NCBI GenBank assembly: GCA_964636685.1
Contig: CAZWUK010000024.1
Location: 1-26,632, forward strand
Reading direction: 5' to 3'
From: CAZWUK01 sp964636685
GTDB lineage: Bacteria > Bacillota > Clostridia > Christensenellales > CAG-138
Length of the DNA stretch: 26,632 nt
The translations under genes were made by a program, and so were the position numbers. The notes under the pieces are model-generated. The model did not search any database. It was given only the letters and a program-made list of their open reading frames with translations, and was not told where the DNA came from. Numbering within the stretch: position 1 is the first letter of the stretch; every line of letters starts with the position of its first letter. Below, one piece after another: positions 7,694 to 15,381 of this stretch.

Positions 7694-10219
7694 TTAATTT
7701 AAGACGTCGTTGCCGCGCAGCATCGTGCGGACGATGTCAAACTTCATCTGCGCAATCTCCGATTCCGATGGAATCTTGTTGTTGACCAGATTGATTTCGA
7801 GCATGACGCACACAAGCCGTGCTTCTTCGGCGGGCACGCCGTCGCGCCACGCGATCATCCACGCAAGCTCCTTGGATTTATCGTTGGTGATTTCGGCGGT
7901 GCCGGTCTTGCCTGCGATGGTATAGCCGTTTTTCCAGGTATAGCCCTTTTCCTCAAAACGGTCGGTGATAAAGCGTCCGGTGCCTTGCGTGCAGACGTCC
8001 CGCAGCGACGGCAGCACCGTATCGACGGTCGATTGCTGGAGCGTATGCTTCCATACGCGCGGCTCGGTCTTGGAAACCAGCGAATAATTTGTGCCGTCGG
8101 CGTGCCAGATGGAATCCACAACGTAGGGAACCATCACGTCGCCGTTGTTGGCGTAGGCGGAAAGAAAGCTTGCCAGCTGGAGCGGGGAGACGAGGATCTG
8201 GCCCTGTCCGTAGCCCGAAACCGCCAGCTGATAGTCGTTTTGCCGTTTGGTGCGGTCGCAGATCTGCGGCGTTGCTACCTGCATCTCAAAGTCAATCGGC
8301 GTCGTCCAGCCCATGTTCTCCATGTAGGAATAGAATTTGTCCCAGCCCATCCGCAGTGCCACGTAGGCAAAGTAGAGGTTGTCCGAGTCGATGATGGACG
8401 AATTCAGGTTCATGGGCGTGTGCCGGTTGGAGTTTGCGGTTCTTCGCAGCGGGCGGTCGTTTGCCTGATCCTGGAAGGATTTCTTTGTTGTAGCATAGCC
8501 GTCGTAAATATCGTCGGAGCTGACCCAGCCCAAGGACGACATGAACCGGTCGCTCGGCATCCATTCGTCGTTTTTGATCGTCTCGGAGGATTCCGGAAAT
8601 ACGTCGCTCGGGGTGAGAATGCCCATCTCGAGCATGGCCGCGGAGGTCATGGTCTTAAACGTGGAGCCGGGCGTATACAAGCCCTGAATCGCGCGGTTGA
8701 ACAGCGGAATGTCGGGATGGTTTTCGAGCGCTGCCCATTCCTCCTCGCTCATGCCTCGAGCAAGGTAGTTGAGGTCAAAGCCCGGAAAGGAGCTCATGGC
8801 GAGCAGCGCGCCGGTCTGCGGATTGAGCACGACCACGCAGCCGTGCACGGCGCTGTCCCAAACGTTGACGTCAATGACGGATTCGAGACGCTCCTGTAAT
8901 TCCGGATTGACGGTCAGGTGCAGATCGTTGCCCTCCACGGCGGGCGTGGAGTAAAGCATGCCCTCCGATCCGCCTTCGGGGTTCTGAATATAGGTGAATC
9001 GGCCGTTGGTACCAAGCAGCGTATCTTCATATTGCAGCTCCAGACCGTATTTGCCGACCCAGGAGTCGCCGTTGTAGCGAGTGTCGCCGATCTTTTCAAA
9101 TTCCTTCAGCTCGAGCTTGGTGATAATTCCGGCGTATCCGACGATGTGGCAGAGGCTCTCGCCGTTGGGGTAGTAGCGCGTCGTACCGTAGTTGTTGGTA
9201 TCGATACCGATGCCCTTGATGTCGAGCAGCGTCTTTTTCAGCGTTTCGGTCATCTCGTCCGGGAAGAAGGTCTTGAGCTTGGAAAAGTCGTTGATCTGGC
9301 GGGCAAGCGCCTTTTTCACGTCGTCATAGGTGGTCTTCATCTCGGGGACGGCCGCCACCTGCATGGCAAACTGATCCTGATCGTCAATGTTGCTCGGCAC
9401 GGCGTAAACCGTGATGACGTTGACGTTTTGCGCGTAGGCAACGCCGTCGCAGAGGATCTCGCCACGGTTTGCCTGCAAAACGCCGACGCGGACGTTGTCG
9501 CCCCAGTCCATCATGGGGAATATGAGGTTTGGCGACCAGTCGATCGTCCATTTGTGCTCGATGCGGTTGGCGGTGATGCGGAAGTCGTACGTCAGATCGC
9601 CGCCGCGCTGGGTATGATAGGTGAGGGTATAATCGACATAGGCGATAATCTCGCCGTCGGTCACGTCGGTGACGGTGTAGTCAATCGAATCGACGATCAT
9701 CTCGTCCCAGATGCTTTCATATTTTGCGACGAACTCCGATTTGGAGATGGTGGTATCGATTTCCTTGGGCGCTTCGGTGGGCTTGGGCGTGGGGGTTGCT
9801 TTGCTCTCGTCCACATTCTCGGTCGCCGGATCGTCCGTCGCCTGCGGGGTGGGGGAAGGCGTGGGTGTCGGCGTTGGTGTCGGCGTCGGGGTTGGTGTGG
9901 GCGTCGGGGTCGGTGAAGGCGTTGGGGTGGCTTCTGTGTCGTCCGGCGCGGGCGTCGCGTCGCCATCGGGCGAGGTCGTCGCCTCGTCGTCGTCAGGGTT
10001 GGGCGTGTTGGTAGCCTCCGGCGTCGGGGTAGTCGTATCCTTGCGCTTGATGGCGGGGGCGATCATCTCATAAGCCTTCTCGAAATCCGCGGCAATGATA
10101 TAGTCCAAATATTTATAGCAGTAGTCGCTTCCGCTGGTCATGACGGCGCAGCCCGAAAACCCGACCGTGAGGGGGGCAATACACAGGATAACGAGCAGGA
10201 TGCTGATCCATCGCTTCAT
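7694..10219 (-). CDS. MecA-like class B penicillin-binding protein (D,D-transpeptidase) with a Pro-Thr-rich insertion
   Basis: The 841-residue protein begins with a signal or membrane segment ending in a possible lipobox (FSGC, Cys24). An NTF2-like MecA N-terminal domain follows: helix one near 31-57, then a Pro/Thr/Asp low-complexity insert at about 61-155, then the rest of the domain with ITANRIEHKWTIDWSPNLIFP. The dimerisation domain has an RGEIL motif. The transpeptidase domain has the full active-site set STFK (Ser519, Lys522), SDN (612-614) and KTGT (Lys771). It would cross-link peptidoglycan outside the membrane. Start supported by AAAGGAG upstream. Relationship to MecA is by architecture only; resistance to beta-lactams cannot be inferred from this. 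Confidence 0.93.
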   Translation of the reverse strand: MKRWISILLVILCIAPLTVGFSGCAVMTSGSDYCYKYLDYIIAADFEKAYEMIAPAIKRKDTTTPTPEATNTPNPDDDEATTSPDGDATPAPDDTEATPTPSPTPTPTPTPTPTPTPTPTPSPTPQATDDPATENVDESKATPTPKPTEAPKEIDTTISKSEFVAKYESIWDEMIVDSIDYTVTDVTDGEIIAYVDYTLTYHTQRGGDLTYDFRITANRIEHKWTIDWSPNLIFPMMDWGDNVRVGVLQANRGEILCDGVAYAQNVNVITVYAVPSNIDDQDQFAMQVAAVPEMKTTYDDVKKALARQINDFSKLKTFFPDEMTETLKKTLLDIKGIGIDTNNYGTTRYYPNGESLCHIVGYAGIITKLELKEFEKIGDTRYNGDSWVGKYGLELQYEDTLLGTNGRFTYIQNPEGGSEGMLYSTPAVEGNDLHLTVNPELQERLESVIDVNVWDSAVHGCVVVLNPQTGALLAMSSFPGFDLNYLARGMSEEEWAALENHPDIPLFNRAIQGLYTPGSTFKTMTSAAMLEMGILTPSDVFPESSETIKNDEWMPSDRFMSSLGWVSSDDIYDGYATTKKSFQDQANDRPLRRTANSNRHTPMNLNSSIIDSDNLYFAYVALRMGWDKFYSYMENMGWTTPIDFEMQVATPQICDRTKRQNDYQLAVSGYGQGQILVSPLQLASFLSAYANNGDVMVPYVVDSIWHADGTNYSLVSKTEPRVWKHTLQQSTVDTVLPSLRDVCTQGTGRFITDRFEEKGYTWKNGYTIAGKTGTAEITNDKSKELAWMIAWRDGVPAEEARLVCVMLEINLVNNKIPSESEIAQMKFDIVRTMLRGNDVLN
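9840..9935 (-). repeat. Degenerate hexanucleotide repeat coding for Thr-Pro dipeptides
   Basis: On the plus strand the stretch is a run of ggcgtc/ggtgtg/ggcgtt-type hexamers that read on the minus strand as repeated Thr-Pro with a few Ser-Pro. Synonymous variation between units shows it is not a perfect slippage tract. It lies inside the NTF2-like domain insert of the penicillin-binding protein. Confidence 0.85.
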
Positions 10220-10276
10220 AAATTAAAATTCTCCTTTGTGCTACCGCAGCAAAAAAAAAGTTTTGACTGCGTCCGC

Positions 10277-10285
10277 ATTATAACA
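10277..10285 (-). promoter_or_regulatory. Extended -10 promoter for the penicillin-binding protein
   Basis: TGTTATAAT on the minus strand (10285 to 10277) is a perfect TATAAT with a TGn extension, about 58 bases before the ATG at 10219. No clear -35 hexamer lies 16-18 bases upstream. Confidence 0.6.
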
Positions 10286-10360
10286 GACTTGCGACATGTC
10301 CGGCGTAAATGCCATCAAAAATTAATAAACATGCCATATTCGAGCGATTTTGCGGGACGG

Positions 10361-10386
10361 AAATTCCCGCCGGTCATTGGCGGGAA
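10361..10386 (-). terminator. Hairpin at the end of the MATE gene
   Basis: An 8-bp stem, TTCCCGCC (10364-10371) with GGCGGGAA (10379-10386), overlaps the stop codon of the MATE gene. On the minus strand it is followed only by a short ATTT, so it is a weak intrinsic terminator. Confidence 0.45.
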
Positions 10387-11786
10387 ACAGCCTGCGACTC
10401 GTCGGCCGGAAGCTCCGGCGCGGCAAGACGGTCGCGCTTGATGCTGGGATAGCGGAGCAAAAACAGCACGGCGGAGGTAGCGGCGGAGATCACATCCGCG
10501 ATGGGCTCGCTCCAATAGATGCCCGTCACGCCGAGCCACTTTGGCAAAACCAGCGCCAGCGGGATGAGGAGCAGTATCTTGCGGAAAATGGCGAGGAATA
10601 TGGAAACCTTTGCCTGTCCCATGCCGATAAAGGCCGATTGAAACGCCATCTGGAAGCCGAATATCCACACGCCGCCGGTGAAGATGGGCAGCGTTTTGCC
10701 AACGAGCGCGATGAGCGCCGGATCGTCGTTGAAAATGCGGGCAAAGAACGTGGGGAACAGCTGCGTCAGCAGGCAGCACAAGGTCGTTGCAGTCAAGGTG
10801 ATGAAAACGCTCTTTTTGATGGTGGCCTCTACGCGATCAAAGTTCTTTGCGCCGTAATTGTAGCTGATGATGGGCTGTATCCCGCTTGTAATGCCCTGAA
10901 TGGGCACCTTGATGACCTGCATGACCGAGGAGAGGATCGTCATTGCGCCCACGTGCAGGTCGCCGCCGTAGAATTTCAGCCCGCTGTTGAACACCATCAC
11001 AATCGCGCCCTCCGTCACCTGCATCACAAAGGGCGACACGCCAAGCGACGCCGAATGCAGGATGATCGACTTGTCCGGACGCAGGTTTTTCGTTCGGATG
11101 CGGATGGCGGTATTGTCCGACAGGAGGAACCGCATCACCCATGCCGCGCTGACCGCCTGCGAGAGGATCGTGGCAAGCGCCGCGCCCCGCACGCCCATGT
11201 TCAAGGCAAAGATGAAGATGGGGTCAAGCACGATGTTGCATGCCGCGCCGATCACGACCGAAAGCATGGCAACGCGCGCCTGCCCCTGGCAGGTGATGAA
11301 GGGGTTCAGTCCCAGCGCGAACTGCACAAACAGCGTGCCGTAAAGATAGATGGTGAGGTAGCTTTCGGCGTAGACGATGGTTTCGTCGCTGGCGCCGAAC
11401 AGATACAACAGCGGGTTTTTGAACAGGTAAAAGCTCAAAAACAGTACAACCGAGAAAAACAGCAGCATTGTGACGCTGTTGCCGAGGATCTTCTCGGCGC
11501 CCTTGTGATCCTTTTCGCCCATGCGGATGGCGGCAAGCGGCGCGCCGCCCATGCCGACAAAGGCGGAGAAGGAGGAGATGACCACGATGATCGGAAAGCA
11601 CACGCCAAGACCGGTCAGCGCGCTTGCGCCGATCTCGGGAATGTGACCGATGTACATGCGGTCAACGATGTTATAGAGCATATTGACAAGCTGCGCGATC
11701 ACGGAGGGAAGCGCGAGCCTGAGAATCAGTTTTCCGATGGGCGCGCTGCCGAGCGCGTCGTCGCGATTGGAAAGTGACTGGGACAT
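10374..11786 (-). CDS. MATE-family multidrug/Na+ (or H+) antiporter
   Basis: About 470 residues with twelve predicted membrane segments in two similar halves. Characteristic MATE features include the opening GKLILRLALPSVIAQLVNMLYNIVDRMYIGH, GQARVAM-like linkers, and the second-half QPIISYNYGA motif. MATE proteins export cationic drugs or metabolites using a sodium or proton gradient. The start at 11786 (MSQSLSN) is chosen for a GAGG RBS six bases upstream; an upstream in-frame ATG at 11819 lacks an RBS. The gene follows rarA by 51 bases on the same strand, so the two are probably co-transcribed. Substrate unknown. Confidence 0.92.
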   Translation of the reverse strand: MSQSLSNRDDALGSAPIGKLILRLALPSVIAQLVNMLYNIVDRMYIGHIPEIGASALTGLGVCFPIIVVISSFSAFVGMGGAPLAAIRMGEKDHKGAEKILGNSVTMLLFFSVVLFLSFYLFKNPLLYLFGASDETIVYAESYLTIYLYGTLFVQFALGLNPFITCQGQARVAMLSVVIGAACNIVLDPIFIFALNMGVRGAALATILSQAVSAAWVMRFLLSDNTAIRIRTKNLRPDKSIILHSASLGVSPFVMQVTEGAIVMVFNSGLKFYGGDLHVGAMTILSSVMQVIKVPIQGITSGIQPIISYNYGAKNFDRVEATIKKSVFITLTATTLCCLLTQLFPTFFARIFNDDPALIALVGKTLPIFTGGVWIFGFQMAFQSAFIGMGQAKVSIFLAIFRKILLLIPLALVLPKWLGVTGIYWSEPIADVISAATSAVLFLLRYPSIKRDRLAAPELPADESQAVSRQ

Positions 11787-11837
11787 TGTTACCTCGATGT
11801 TTCGTATTTTTCGGGGCAAACGGCGCCTGCCTTTGCC

Positions 11838-13163
11838 TTAGCTTTTTTTCTGCGCGGCGCGGAGCGCGTCACGCTTGTCGTGGTTTTCCTGAATCTTTGC
11901 CTCCTGCCCCTGATCGGAGGGCTGATAGTAGCGCTTTCCCTTGCAGGAGAGGGGCATGTAGTTCTGATCGACCCAGTGACCCGGGTAATCGTGGGGATAC
12001 TTGTAGCCTTCCCCGTGTCCAAGCCTTGCAGCGCCCTGATAGTGATTGTCGCGCAGGTAGATGGGTACCGGCTCGTCAAAGCTGTGCTCCGCGTCGGAAA
12101 ACGCGCCGTCCACCGCCATCACGACCGCGTTGGACTTGGGCGATTCGCACAAAAAGATGATCGCCTGCGCAAGCGACAGCCGCGCTTCCGGCATGCCGAT
12201 GTGCTCGACGGCGTCCGCGGCCGTGACCGCCTGCACCATCGCCTGCGGATTGGCAAGCCCAATGTCCTCGGAGGCGTGCGCGATGAGCCGGCGCGCGATG
12301 ATGCGCGGATCGACGCCCGCGTAGATCATGCGCGCAAACCAGGCAAGCGCCGCGTCAGAGTCGCTCCCGCGCAGACTCTTGCAAAAAGCGGAGAGCATAT
12401 CGTAATAGAGCTGCTCGTCGCACTTGATGACCTTTCTTTGGCTGGACTCGGCGGCAATTTCCCGGGTGATACGGATGACGCCGTCCTGATCGGGCGGGGT
12501 CGTCAAAACCGCAAGCTCCAAGGCGTTTAAGGCGTTTCGGCAGTCGCCGTTGGCGGTGAGCGCGATGGAATCGAGCGCGTCGTCGTCCAATAGCACATTC
12601 TTGTTGCCAAAGCCGCGCGTTTTGTTCGTCAGCGCATGGCGCACGGCGATTTTCACATCGTCCGCCGTGAGCGGGTAAAACTGGAATACCCGACACCGCG
12701 ACACGATGGCGGAGGTCATGGCGATCATGGGATTTTCGGTGGTCGAGCCGATAAAGCGCACCGTGCCCTTTTCGAGCGCGGGCAACAGGCAGTCGCTCTG
12801 CGCCTTGCTCCAGCGGTGGCACTCGTCCAGCAGCAGATAGGTTGGGCGGCGATACAGCAGGAGCTGCTGCTCGGCTTCCGCCAAAAGCTCGCGCAGCTCC
12901 TTGACGCCCGACGTGACGGCGTTGAGCTTTGCAAACGCCGCGCCGGTGCTGCTGGCGATGATGGAGGCAAGCGTGGTCTTTCCCGTACCCGGCGGGCCGA
13001 AGAAGATCGTTGATTGCAGGCGGTCGGAAAGAATCGCCCGGCGAAGAAGCTTGCCCTCGCCGACGATGTGCTGCTGGCCGACAAATTCGTCCAGCGTGAC
13101 CGGACGCATGCGATCGGCAAGCGGCGCGGCGCTATTTTCATTATTTTCCAGTAAATTCACCAT
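11838..13163 (-). CDS. rarA: Replication-associated recombination protein A (RarA/MgsA AAA+ ATPase)
   Basis: The 441-residue protein begins with the family pattern PLADRMRPVTLDEFVGQQHIVG, has Walker A GPPGTGKTT (Lys62), Walker B LLLDECH (Asp113, Glu114), a sensor region GSTTENP, and the conserved C-terminal GYKYPHDYPGHWV. RarA is a clamp-loader-like ATPase acting at stalled or gapped replication forks, related to WRNIP1. Length is normal. The start at 13163 lies only about seven bases after the extended -10 box of its best promoter, so the transcript may be leaderless; no strong RBS is present apart from AGGA four bases away. Confidence 0.95.
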   Translation of the reverse strand: MVNLLENNENSAAPLADRMRPVTLDEFVGQQHIVGEGKLLRRAILSDRLQSTIFFGPPGTGKTTLASIIASSTGAAFAKLNAVTSGVKELRELLAEAEQQLLLYRRPTYLLLDECHRWSKAQSDCLLPALEKGTVRFIGSTTENPMIAMTSAIVSRCRVFQFYPLTADDVKIAVRHALTNKTRGFGNKNVLLDDDALDSIALTANGDCRNALNALELAVLTTPPDQDGVIRITREIAAESSQRKVIKCDEQLYYDMLSAFCKSLRGSDSDAALAWFARMIYAGVDPRIIARRLIAHASEDIGLANPQAMVQAVTAADAVEHIGMPEARLSLAQAIIFLCESPKSNAVVMAVDGAFSDAEHSFDEPVPIYLRDNHYQGAARLGHGEGYKYPHDYPGHWVDQNYMPLSCKGKRYYQPSDQGQEAKIQENHDKRDALRAAQKKS

Positions 13164-13170
13164 AGATCCT

Positions 13171-13198
13171 ATTATAACATGCTTGCTTGCGGCTGCAA
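13171..13198 (-). promoter_or_regulatory. rarA promoter (extended -10)
   Basis: On the minus strand a -35 TTGCAG (13198 to 13193) and a -10 TATAAT (13176 to 13171) are separated by 16 bases, with a TGn extension (TGTTATAAT). Transcription would start at about 13164, adjacent to the rarA ATG. Confidence 0.65.
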
Positions 13199-13211
13199 AT
13201 GGTTGTATAAT
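13183..13211 (+). promoter_or_regulatory. typA promoter
   Basis: A -35 TTGCTT (13183-13188) and -10 TATAAT (13206-13211) with 17-bp spacing. It overlaps the divergent rarA promoter. The expected leader is about 50 bases to the typA start. Confidence 0.7.
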
Positions 13212-13267
13212 AAGATGTTTTTTGTAAGAAGTTATTTTTGTATCGGAAACAGGAAAGAGGAATCCCC

Positions 13268-15109
13268 ATGGATATCAGAAACGTCGCAATTATCGCCCAC
13301 GTCGATCACGGCAAGACCACGCTTGTGGATCAGCTTCTGCGTGACGCGGGCGGACTCAGAAGAAATGAACAATCGGTAGAGCGCATCATGGACTCCAACG
13401 ATCTGGAGCGGGAGCGCGGCATTACCATACTGTCCAAGAATACCGCCGTGACCTACGGCAATACGCGCATCAACATCGTTGACACGCCGGGCCACGCCGA
13501 CTTTGGCGGCGAGGTGGAGCGGATTCTCCAGATGGTAGACGGCGTGCTGCTGCTTGTAGACGCCTTTGAAGGCTGCATGCCGCAGACGCGCTTTGTTCTG
13601 CGCAAGGCGCTGGAGCTCAAAAAGATCCCGATCGTGGTCATCAACAAGATCGACCGTCCCGACGCGCGTCCTGACGAAGTTGTGGACGAAGCGCTGGAGC
13701 TTTTTATGGAGCTTGACGCCTCCGACGCGCAGCTGGACTTCCCCGTCATCTATACCTCCGCGCGCGAGGGCAAATCCGGCTATGCGCCCGACAAGCTTGA
13801 AAACAACATGCAGGCGGTGTTTGACACGATCTTAAATACGGTGCCGGGGCCTGCGGGCGATCCCAAAGCGCCGCTGCAAATTTTGTTTTCCTCCATCGAC
13901 TATGACGAATACGTCGGCAGGATCGGCGTTGGCAGAGTCGAGCGCGGCACCGCGGTGAAAAACGCGCCCATCGTCATCTGCGGCGGTGAGAACGACCGTA
14001 ACCACGTTACCAAGATCACGCGCCTTTACCATTACGAAGGGCTTGCCCGCATCGAGGTTGAGGAAGCGGAGATCGGCGACATCGTCTGCGTCGCGGGCGT
14101 GGAAGGGCTGAATGTTGGCGAGACGGCCTGCGCGCCGGAGTGCATCGAGCCGATGCCGTTTGTGCGCATCGACGAACCCACCGTCGCCATGATGTTTATG
14201 ATAAACGACAGTCCGTTTGCCGGCAAGGAGGGCAAGTACGTCACCGGCAGAAACCTGCGCGACCGGTTGTTTAACGAAGTAAAGACCAACGTTTCCATGC
14301 GTGTGGAGGAGACTGCCACCACCGATACCTTCCGGGTGTCCGGACGCGGTGAACTGCATCTTTCCATTCTGATTGAGACGATGCGGCGGCAGGGCTATGA
14401 GTTTGCCGTGTCCCGCCCCAAGGTCATCATGAAAAAGGACGACAAGGGCAATCTGCTCGAGCCGATCGAGGAACTGACCGTGGACGTGCCGCAGGAATAT
14501 GTCGGCGCGGTCATGGAGAAGATCGGCAGCCGCAAAGCGGAGCTTGTCGATATGACGGCGCAGGGCGATTCCGGCACCCGCCTGCAATTTTTGATCCCCG
14601 CCCGCGGACTGATGGGCTATCGGTCAGAGCTGATGACGGATACGCGCGGCAACGGCGTCATGAGCCACGTATTCCACGAATATGAGGAATACCGCGGCCC
14701 CATCGAGGAGCGCAAAACCGGTTCGCTGGTCGCGCATGAAACGGGCGATACCTCCGGCTACGGTCTGTTTAACACGCAGGATCGCGGCAGGATGTTTGTC
14801 GGCCCCGGCATCCCGGTCTATGAAGGCGAGGTCGTCGGTGAGAGCGCAAAGGCGGGCGATATCGTGGTCAACGTCTGCAAGAAAAAGCACGTTACCAACA
14901 TGCGCGCCTCCGGTTCGGACGAAGCGCTTCGGCTTGTGCCGCCGGTACAGCTCTCGCTTGAGCAGTGCCTGGAATTCATTGCCGACGACGAGCTGGTCGA
15001 AATCACGCCAAAGTCCATCCGTATGAGAAAACGAATCCTCTCCAAGGAGCTGCGCTTAAAGCAGGCGTCCAAGAGCGGCATGGGCGGCGCAATCGAGATC
15101 GAGGGCTAA
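13268..15109 (+). CDS. typA: Ribosome-associated GTPase TypA/BipA
   Basis: The 613-residue protein has the translational GTPase G1 motif AHVDHGKTT (10-18), the effector-region ERGITILSKN, the DTPGHADFGGEVER G3 motif, NKIDRPDARP G4, and the BipA-specific C-terminal half with RVSGRGELHLSILIETMRR and ARGLMGYRSE. TypA/BipA binds the ribosome in the EF-G site and supports assembly and translation under stress. Start at 13268 is chosen for the MDIRNVAII opening and AGGAAAGAGG seven bases upstream; an earlier in-frame ATG at 13238 is unlikely. Length is normal for the family. Confidence 0.97.
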   Translation: MDIRNVAIIAHVDHGKTTLVDQLLRDAGGLRRNEQSVERIMDSNDLERERGITILSKNTAVTYGNTRINIVDTPGHADFGGEVERILQMVDGVLLLVDAFEGCMPQTRFVLRKALELKKIPIVVINKIDRPDARPDEVVDEALELFMELDASDAQLDFPVIYTSAREGKSGYAPDKLENNMQAVFDTILNTVPGPAGDPKAPLQILFSSIDYDEYVGRIGVGRVERGTAVKNAPIVICGGENDRNHVTKITRLYHYEGLARIEVEEAEIGDIVCVAGVEGLNVGETACAPECIEPMPFVRIDEPTVAMMFMINDSPFAGKEGKYVTGRNLRDRLFNEVKTNVSMRVEETATTDTFRVSGRGELHLSILIETMRRQGYEFAVSRPKVIMKKDDKGNLLEPIEELTVDVPQEYVGAVMEKIGSRKAELVDMTAQGDSGTRLQFLIPARGLMGYRSELMTDTRGNGVMSHVFHEYEEYRGPIEERKTGSLVAHETGDTSGYGLFNTQDRGRMFVGPGIPVYEGEVVGESAKAGDIVVNVCKKKHVTNMRASGSDEALRLVPPVQLSLEQCLEFIADDELVEITPKSIRMRKRILSKELRLKQASKSGMGGAIEIEG

Positions 15110-15381
15110 GAGACGGCGGCGCGCCGGCAATACAAAGAAACGAAAACAGCAATCGCCCGCTTGGGGCGATGATAACCGGCGGGCATTCGCGTAGAGCGAC
15201 GGCCCGCCGGAGTCTGTGTCAGCCTTGCTTTTTTGAAAAGCCCGCAGGACGACCCTCGGCGGAAGGCGGTTTGGCGGACGTCCGCCCAAAGAAGCGGCGG
15301 TTCGGTTGCGGCGGCGGCGCGGAAAATGGTATAATGCAGCGTGCCTTGCGGGAGAAACCGTAAGCGAAAGGAAACAGCTCT
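15110..15381 (+). promoter_or_regulatory. typA-acyltransferase spacer with hairpins, a palindrome and a promoter
   Basis: No gene here. The stretch holds a hairpin ATCGCCC/GGGCGAT (15152-15170), a second one CCGGCGGGC/GCCCGCCGG (15176-15210), a perfect 14-bp palindrome GGCGGACGTCCGCC (15273-15286), and a promoter with -35 TTGCGG (15306-15311), 18-bp spacing and -10 TATAAT (15330-15335, TGn-extended). The hairpins may terminate typA but lack T tracts. The palindrome sits 19 bases before the -35 and could be an operator. Confidence 0.6.

Noticed and set aside
10350..11777. 475-codon plus-strand frame over the MATE gene
   Set aside because: Shadow of the MATE gene; charged composition and no RBS.
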